Assembly: GCF_004345665.1 (NCBI RefSeq) | Contig: NZ_SLWR01000009.1 | Coordinates: 248,001-312,000, forward strand | Reading direction: 5' to 3' | Length of the DNA stretch: 64,000 nt | Source: Kribbella antiqua | Lineage (GTDB): Bacteria > Actinomycetota > Actinomycetes > Propionibacteriales > Kribbellaceae | Part shown: positions 60,069-64,000 of the stretch, piece after piece | Layout of the letters: each line of letters begins with the position of its first letter | How positions within the stretch are numbered: the stretch's first letter is position 1 | Translations under genes and position numbers: made by a program | The notes under the pieces: generated by a model | Databases searched by the model: none | What the model was told of the DNA's origin: nothing | The model's input: only the letters and a program-made list of their open reading frames with translations

Positions 60069-62546
60069 GTGCAGCGCGACGCGCTACAGGTGGCACTCGG
60101 CTTCGGCGACGGTCCGCCGCCTGGCCGACTGCTGGTGTCCAACGCGGTCACCGTCCTGCTCCGGAAGGCCGCCGCTCGATCGTCCCTGCTGCTGATCGTC
60201 GACGACATCCAATGGATCGACCGGGCCAGCGCCGGCATTCTGAGCTTCGTCGCCAGACGGCTCTCAGGCAGCCGTACGGCGTTCCTCGCAGCGAGCCGGA
60301 CGGGTGAGGAACAGGGCTTCTTCGACCGGGCCGGGTTGCGCAGGTACGACGTCGAACCGCTGGACGACGAAGCGGCCGATCGGCTCCTCACCTTCCAGTT
60401 CCCGGACCTTCGCCCGGCTGTCAGGTCGCGGCTTCTGCAGACCGCACAAGGAAACCCGCTCGCCCTGCTCGAGTTGCCCCGGGCGTTGCGCCAGTCGCAG
60501 CGTGCCGCGACCGAGCCGCTGCCGGCAGTGCTTCCACTGGGCCAGCAGTTGGGGCGGTACTTCGCGTCCCGCGTCGAGTCGTTGCCCGAGGCGACCAGGG
60601 CACTGCTCGTGTTGGCCGCGCTCGAAGGCACCGGCGAGCTGCGCACGCTCGAGGCAGCCTGCGCCGGCAGCTACGAGCTGGCCGATCTCGCGCCCGCTGA
60701 GCAGGACGGGCTGGTCCGGGTGAGCGATCACCGGCTCGCGTTCCGGCATCCGCTGATTCGGTCCGCCGTGGTCGCGGCGACGACCTCGGCCGAACGTCGG
60801 AAGGCACACAGCGCCTTGGCGGAAGCCTTCGCCGACGAGCCGGAACGCAGGGCGCTGCACCTCGGCGAGGCGACGACCGAGCCCGACGAGCAGGTGGCCG
60901 CCGTACTCGAGATCGCCGTGCGGCGTCTGTTGGTGCGGGGGGACGCTCCGTCCGCGGTAGCGCTGCTGACCCGCGCGGCCGGCCTCAGTCCGAACCCGGC
61001 TGATCGTGCTCGCCGGCTGGCGCAGGCCGCGTTGATCGGCGCCGAGGCCATGGGTGAGATGAAGAGCGCGGCCGAACTGCTCGAAGGTAGCCGGCAGGCA
61101 GTAGGGCAGGCGAGCGCATCGCTGCACTACGCCTCGGCCGCGGCGCTGGTCATGCTCACCGGCGACGGACACGTGGATACCGCGCACCGTCTGCTGTCCG
61201 GAGCCCTCGAGGCCAGTCCGCAGCGGGAGGACTCGAACGACCCAGAGGTTGTGAACGCGCTCTGGACACTGGCCTTGATTTGCTTCGTAGGCGGGCGCCG
61301 GGAGTTGTGGGAATCGCTGTACGCCGCGATGGGTCGGCTCTCGGACGGACCTCCGGCATTGCTTTCCTTGACGCTGGACATGTTCGCGGACCCGGCCCGC
61401 ACCGGAGTCGCCGCTTTGCCGCGTCTGTTGACCGCGCTGGAAGCGGTCCATCATGAGCTGGATCCCGACACCGTCCAGAACGTTGCCGGCGCCGCCATGT
61501 ACGCCGATCGGCTGGCCGAGGTGCGCGAACCACTCTGGCGCATCGTCCTGCAAGGCCGCGACGGCGGACCGGCGCGCAAGCACCTCGTATCGCTGTTCGA
61601 CCTCTGCGTCGACGACTTCCACCGGGGCAAGTGGGATGAAGCCGGCGTACTGGCGTCGGAAGCTCTGACGGTGAGCGAGGAGCGGGCCGCCGGTTTCTTC
61701 AGCTGGTATCCGCGGTATCACCTGGCGCTGCTGGCCGCCGTACAGGGGAGGTACGACGAGTGCTTGGCGCTGGTCGACCAGGTTGTCGGCTGGGCCAGTC
61801 CCCGGGGTGTCGGAACCGCGCGGGCATTCGCACACCACGCGCTGGTGCTGGCCGATCTGGGCCGAAGTGACTTCGAGGCGGCGTACCGGCATGCGTCGGC
61901 AATCAGCCCGGCCGGGATCCTGGCCTCCCATGTCCCGCACTGCCTGTGGATGGCGATGGATCTGGTCGAGGCCGCGGTGCGGACCGGCCGGGCCGCGGAG
62001 GCGGAGCGCCATGTGATGGCCATGCACGAGGCGAGGCTGGCGGACCTGTCCCCTCGCCTGGCGATCCTGGTGGCTGGATCAGCCGGGCTGGCGGCCGCGA
62101 CGGAAGCGGATGCCGGCGCGCACTTCGACGCGGCATTGAGGCTGCCGACTGTCGACCAGTGGCCGTTCGATGTCGCGCGAATCCGTCTCCTGTACGGCGA
62201 GCGGCTCCGGCGCGCTCGAGCGGTCACCGAGGCCAAGCTCCAGCTCCAGGCGGCCCTGACCGCGTTCAGGACGCTCGGGGCCGATCCGTGGATCGCGCGA
62301 GCCGAGCGAGAGCTGCGGGCGACCGGACTCGCCGCGGACTCCGGTCGACAACAGCACGCTGCCGAACTGACGCCCCAGGAGCTCGAGATCGCCCGGCTTG
62401 CCGCCTCGGGGTTGACGAACAAGGAGATCGCCGCCCAGCTGTACCTGTCACACCGAACGGTCGGTGGTCACCTCTACCGGATCTTTCCCAAGCTCGGCAT
62501 CACCACCCGAGCCGCCTTGCGCGATGCCCTCGGCCCGATGACCTAG
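60069..62546 (+). CDS. LuxR-family ATPase (LAL) regulator, main part
   Basis: An 825-residue frame holding the rest of the regulator: VQRDALQVALGFGDGPPPGR, Walker B LLLIVDDIQWIDRASAGILS, the STAND ATPase and TPR-like helical region, and a C-terminal LuxR helix-turn-helix (LTPQELEIARLAASGLTNKE, YLSHRTVGGHLYRIFPKLGI). Walker A is encoded only in the upstream piece, so alone it could not bind ATP normally. The GTG lies 5 bp after the upstream stop, with GAGGAG close by, so re-initiation is possible. As one protein it would be about 908 residues, the usual LAL size. The divergent reductase gene is a possible target. Confidence 0.85.
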   Translation: MQRDALQVALGFGDGPPPGRLLVSNAVTVLLRKAAARSSLLLIVDDIQWIDRASAGILSFVARRLSGSRTAFLAASRTGEEQGFFDRAGLRRYDVEPLDDEAADRLLTFQFPDLRPAVRSRLLQTAQGNPLALLELPRALRQSQRAATEPLPAVLPLGQQLGRYFASRVESLPEATRALLVLAALEGTGELRTLEAACAGSYELADLAPAEQDGLVRVSDHRLAFRHPLIRSAVVAATTSAERRKAHSALAEAFADEPERRALHLGEATTEPDEQVAAVLEIAVRRLLVRGDAPSAVALLTRAAGLSPNPADRARRLAQAALIGAEAMGEMKSAAELLEGSRQAVGQASASLHYASAAALVMLTGDGHVDTAHRLLSGALEASPQREDSNDPEVVNALWTLALICFVGGRRELWESLYAAMGRLSDGPPALLSLTLDMFADPARTGVAALPRLLTALEAVHHELDPDTVQNVAGAAMYADRLAEVREPLWRIVLQGRDGGPARKHLVSLFDLCVDDFHRGKWDEAGVLASEALTVSEERAAGFFSWYPRYHLALLAAVQGRYDECLALVDQVVGWASPRGVGTARAFAHHALVLADLGRSDFEAAYRHASAISPAGILASHVPHCLWMAMDLVEAAVRTGRAAEAERHVMAMHEARLADLSPRLAILVAGSAGLAAATEADAGAHFDAALRLPTVDQWPFDVARIRLLYGERLRRARAVTEAKLQLQAALTAFRTLGADPWIARAERELRATGLAADSGRQQHAAELTPQELEIARLAASGLTNKEIAAQLYLSHRTVGGHLYRIFPKLGITTRAALRDALGPMT

Positions 62547-63532
62547 AGCGACTTCTGGTACGCGATGACTCGGGCGACGATGCGGTAGTTCAGCTGTTCG
62601 TTGATGGCGATCATGTGGGTGTTGGATTCGGCGTTCCAGGTGTCCAGCTGGGTGACGGCGGGTTCGTTGTCGCGGAGCCAGCGGAGCATGTCGGTTTTGA
62701 CCAGGGCGCCGAGGCGGTGGCCGCGGTGGGCTCGGTCGACGGCGGTGTCGTGCTGCTCGGCGATGTGCGGTCGTTCGCGCTCGACCACGATCGTCGAGTG
62801 CCCGGCCAGTGCGCCGGTCGAACGCTCCCGCGCGATCACCCGGTAGATCTTCCGGTCATGCGCTTCCTGGGCCGCCTCGTACTTGCGCAGCCGGTCCGGC
62901 GTGAACACGTCGTCCTCGATGTCCAGGTCGTCCTTGGGCGCGTCGTTGATCGACGCGGTCAGCCCGACCATGCCGTCGAGCATCTCCTCCGGCACCCGCC
63001 CGGCCACCCGGACCAGCTCGTACGCCGTCGACGCCTGCGCGGCCTCGTCGTACAAGCGATCGACCACCGACCAGTCGAGGCCGGCGATGTCCTGCCGCCG
63101 GTTCACCTCGATCGCCTTCTGCTCGAACCCGTGCCTCAGCGAGAACGCGTTCGCCTTCGGCAGGTCCCAGTTGTCCGTCCCCAGCGAGGTCCGGCCCAGC
63201 TCACGAGCCAGCTCTTCGCCGTACGCGATCAGCGTCGAGCCGATCCCGCGACCGCGGTGGTCCGGATGCACCCCCGCGTCGACCCACGCGAGGTGTGTGT
63301 TGTCGTACGTCGGCGTGTGCAGCCCGAGCAGGCCGACGGCCACACCGTCCTCGTCGCGAGCCAAGAAGGCCTGACCCGGATCCCCATCCCAGCCGTGTTT
63401 CAGGTGCGCGGCATAGCCCCGCGGCGTCGGCAGCAACGCCTCCGGGCAGTCGAGCTTCGCCGCCGCGTTCATCAGACCCACGGCATCCGCACACCCGACC
63501 TCGTCGTCGGGGGACAGCCTTGTAATCTCCAC
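62543..63532 (-). CDS. Double-GNAT acetyltransferase
   Basis: A 329-residue protein with two GNAT folds. The first carries VDAGVHPDHRGRGIGSTLIA, the second AVDRAHRGHRLGALVKTDML and the end NYRIVARVIAYQKSL. The tandem layout is that of mycothiol synthase-like proteins, but the substrate is not known, and true MshD has its own conserved parts that I do not see clearly. GTG at 63532 follows GAGGGC. It is divergent from furA and converges on the LuxR gene with a 4-bp overlap. Confidence 0.88.
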   Translation of the reverse strand: MEITRLSPDDEVGCADAVGLMNAAAKLDCPEALLPTPRGYAAHLKHGWDGDPGQAFLARDEDGVAVGLLGLHTPTYDNTHLAWVDAGVHPDHRGRGIGSTLIAYGEELARELGRTSLGTDNWDLPKANAFSLRHGFEQKAIEVNRRQDIAGLDWSVVDRLYDEAAQASTAYELVRVAGRVPEEMLDGMVGLTASINDAPKDDLDIEDDVFTPDRLRKYEAAQEAHDRKIYRVIARERSTGALAGHSTIVVERERPHIAEQHDTAVDRAHRGHRLGALVKTDMLRWLRDNEPAVTQLDTWNAESNTHMIAINEQLNYRIVARVIAYQKSL

Positions 63533-63610
63533 GCCCTCAGGTTCCTCCCACCCACCGTTTGGCGCGAGTGATTTATCCCCGGTTGGGCACTGACCGTCCA
63601 GGGAGGAATC

Positions 63611-64000
63611 TTGACCGAGTCCAGAACGGGGAGAAGACTGCGTGGAGTGGCAGTCGATTCCGACCTCCACCAGATGTTGCGCGAGGTCGCGCTCCGCGTC
63701 ACCCGGCCACGGGTGGCCGTACTCCACGCTGTCCACGCGCATCCGCACGCCGACACCGACACAATCATCCAGGCCACCCGCCGGGAACTGCCCGAAGTGT
63801 CCCATCAAGCGGTGTACGACGTCCTGCGCGCGCTGACCGACGCCAGGCTGCTGCGGCGGATCCAGCCGGCCGGTTCTGTCGCGCGCTACGAGGCGCGGGT
63901 AGCGGACAACCATCACCACGTGGTGTGCCGGTCGTGCGGCGCGATCGAAGACGTGGACTGCGCCGTCGGCGAGGCGCCCTGCCTGCACCCGTCGGACCGC
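63611..64000 (+). CDS. FurA/CatR-like Fur-family regulator (3' end outside window)
   Basis: The first 130 codons of a Fur protein: LRVTRPRVAVLHAVHAHPHA, VSHQAVYDVLRALTDARLLR, RIQPAGSVARYEARVADNHH, HHVVCRSCGAIEDVDCAVGE. The DNA-binding domain is complete, and the HHH and CxxC of the metal-binding part are present. It resembles the FurA/CatR group that represses katG and responds to peroxide; katG would be expected just outside the window. The TTG start has GGGAGGA in front; an in-frame GTG at 63647 is less likely. Confidence 0.9.
   Translation, partial: MTESRTGRRLRGVAVDSDLHQMLREVALRVTRPRVAVLHAVHAHPHADTDTIIQATRRELPEVSHQAVYDVLRALTDARLLRRIQPAGSVARYEARVADNHHHVVCRSCGAIEDVDCAVGEAPCLHPSDR

Noticed and set aside
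60050-60069. Programmed frameshift in the LuxR-type regulator
   Set aside because: No slippery heptamer is visible at the junction and this regulator family is not known to use one; a mutation or sequencing error is simpler, so programming is not claimed.

Overview
The window is one stretch of a very GC-rich actinobacterial chromosome. Gene content, frequent GTG and TTG starts, many starts that look leaderless, and gene order all point to the Actinomycetia. The codon style and accessory genes suggest a soil or plant-associated Kribbella/Nocardioidaceae-like organism, but that assignment is inference. The backbone follows the block known from Mycobacterium tuberculosis around Rv2417c-Rv2359: degV, comEA-comEC, holA, rpsT, lepA, hemW, hrcA-dnaJ-rsmE, phoH-ybeY-CBS protein-deaminase-like-era, then furA. 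Family-specific genes are spliced between these core genes.

Layout. 1-930: C-terminal part of a TPR regulator, followed by about 600 bp without a convincing gene. 1.5-11.6 kb: FMN-binding oxidase-like protein, DegV, a GC-rich tandem repeat, the ComEA/ComEC DNA-uptake pair, a membrane protein, a NarL-type two-component pair, holA and rpsT with a strong terminator. 11.8-19.3 kb: secreted subtilisin-like protease, two antibiotic-kinase-fold proteins flanking lepA, and a MOSC protein. 19.3-22.3 kb: a uronate-catabolism locus (iclR-kduD-kduI) divergent from a gutted sodium:solute symporter gene and a 4-oxalocrotonate-type tautomerase. 22.5-31.6 kb: asd, a methyltransferase, a regulator remnant, a secreted PNGase A-like glycoamidase, an acyl-CoA ligase, a lipoprotein, an M81 peptidase, a VOC protein and hemW. 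31.8-39.1 kb: orphan sugar-binding protein plus LacI regulator, a lipoprotein/membrane-protein pair divergent from a large patatin, and a DUF3097 protein. 39.15-40.19 kb: a gene-free, repeat-packed island. 40.2-44.8 kb: NCS1 transporter, metallo-hydrolase, a free-standing EF-Tu domain II, and a ThuA/Gfo-Idh sugar operon.

44.8-57 kb is the heat-shock and rRNA-maturation block. It starts with a CIRCE operator before hrcA-dnaJ-rsmE. It is interrupted by an ArsR regulator, an envelope-type two-component module with its own secreted protein and lipoprotein, and a SigE-type sigma factor with a GerMN/Gmad2 membrane protein. It resumes with phoH, ybeY, the CBS protein, a zinc-less deaminase-like protein and era. 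57-64 kb holds acetyltransferases, a DUF4331 protein, an aldo/keto reductase, a LuxR-family ATPase regulator split by a frameshift, and the start of a FurA-like regulator.

No rRNA, tRNA, CRISPR array, transposase or phage gene was recognised. The observations most worth following are the uronate locus with mirror-image promoters and a deleted transporter, the paired 140-bp palindromic elements at 39.3 and 39.8 kb, the orphan EF-Tu domain II, the secreted-protein/lipoprotein/two-component module at 48.4-51.1 kb, and the frameshifted regulator at 60.06 kb.
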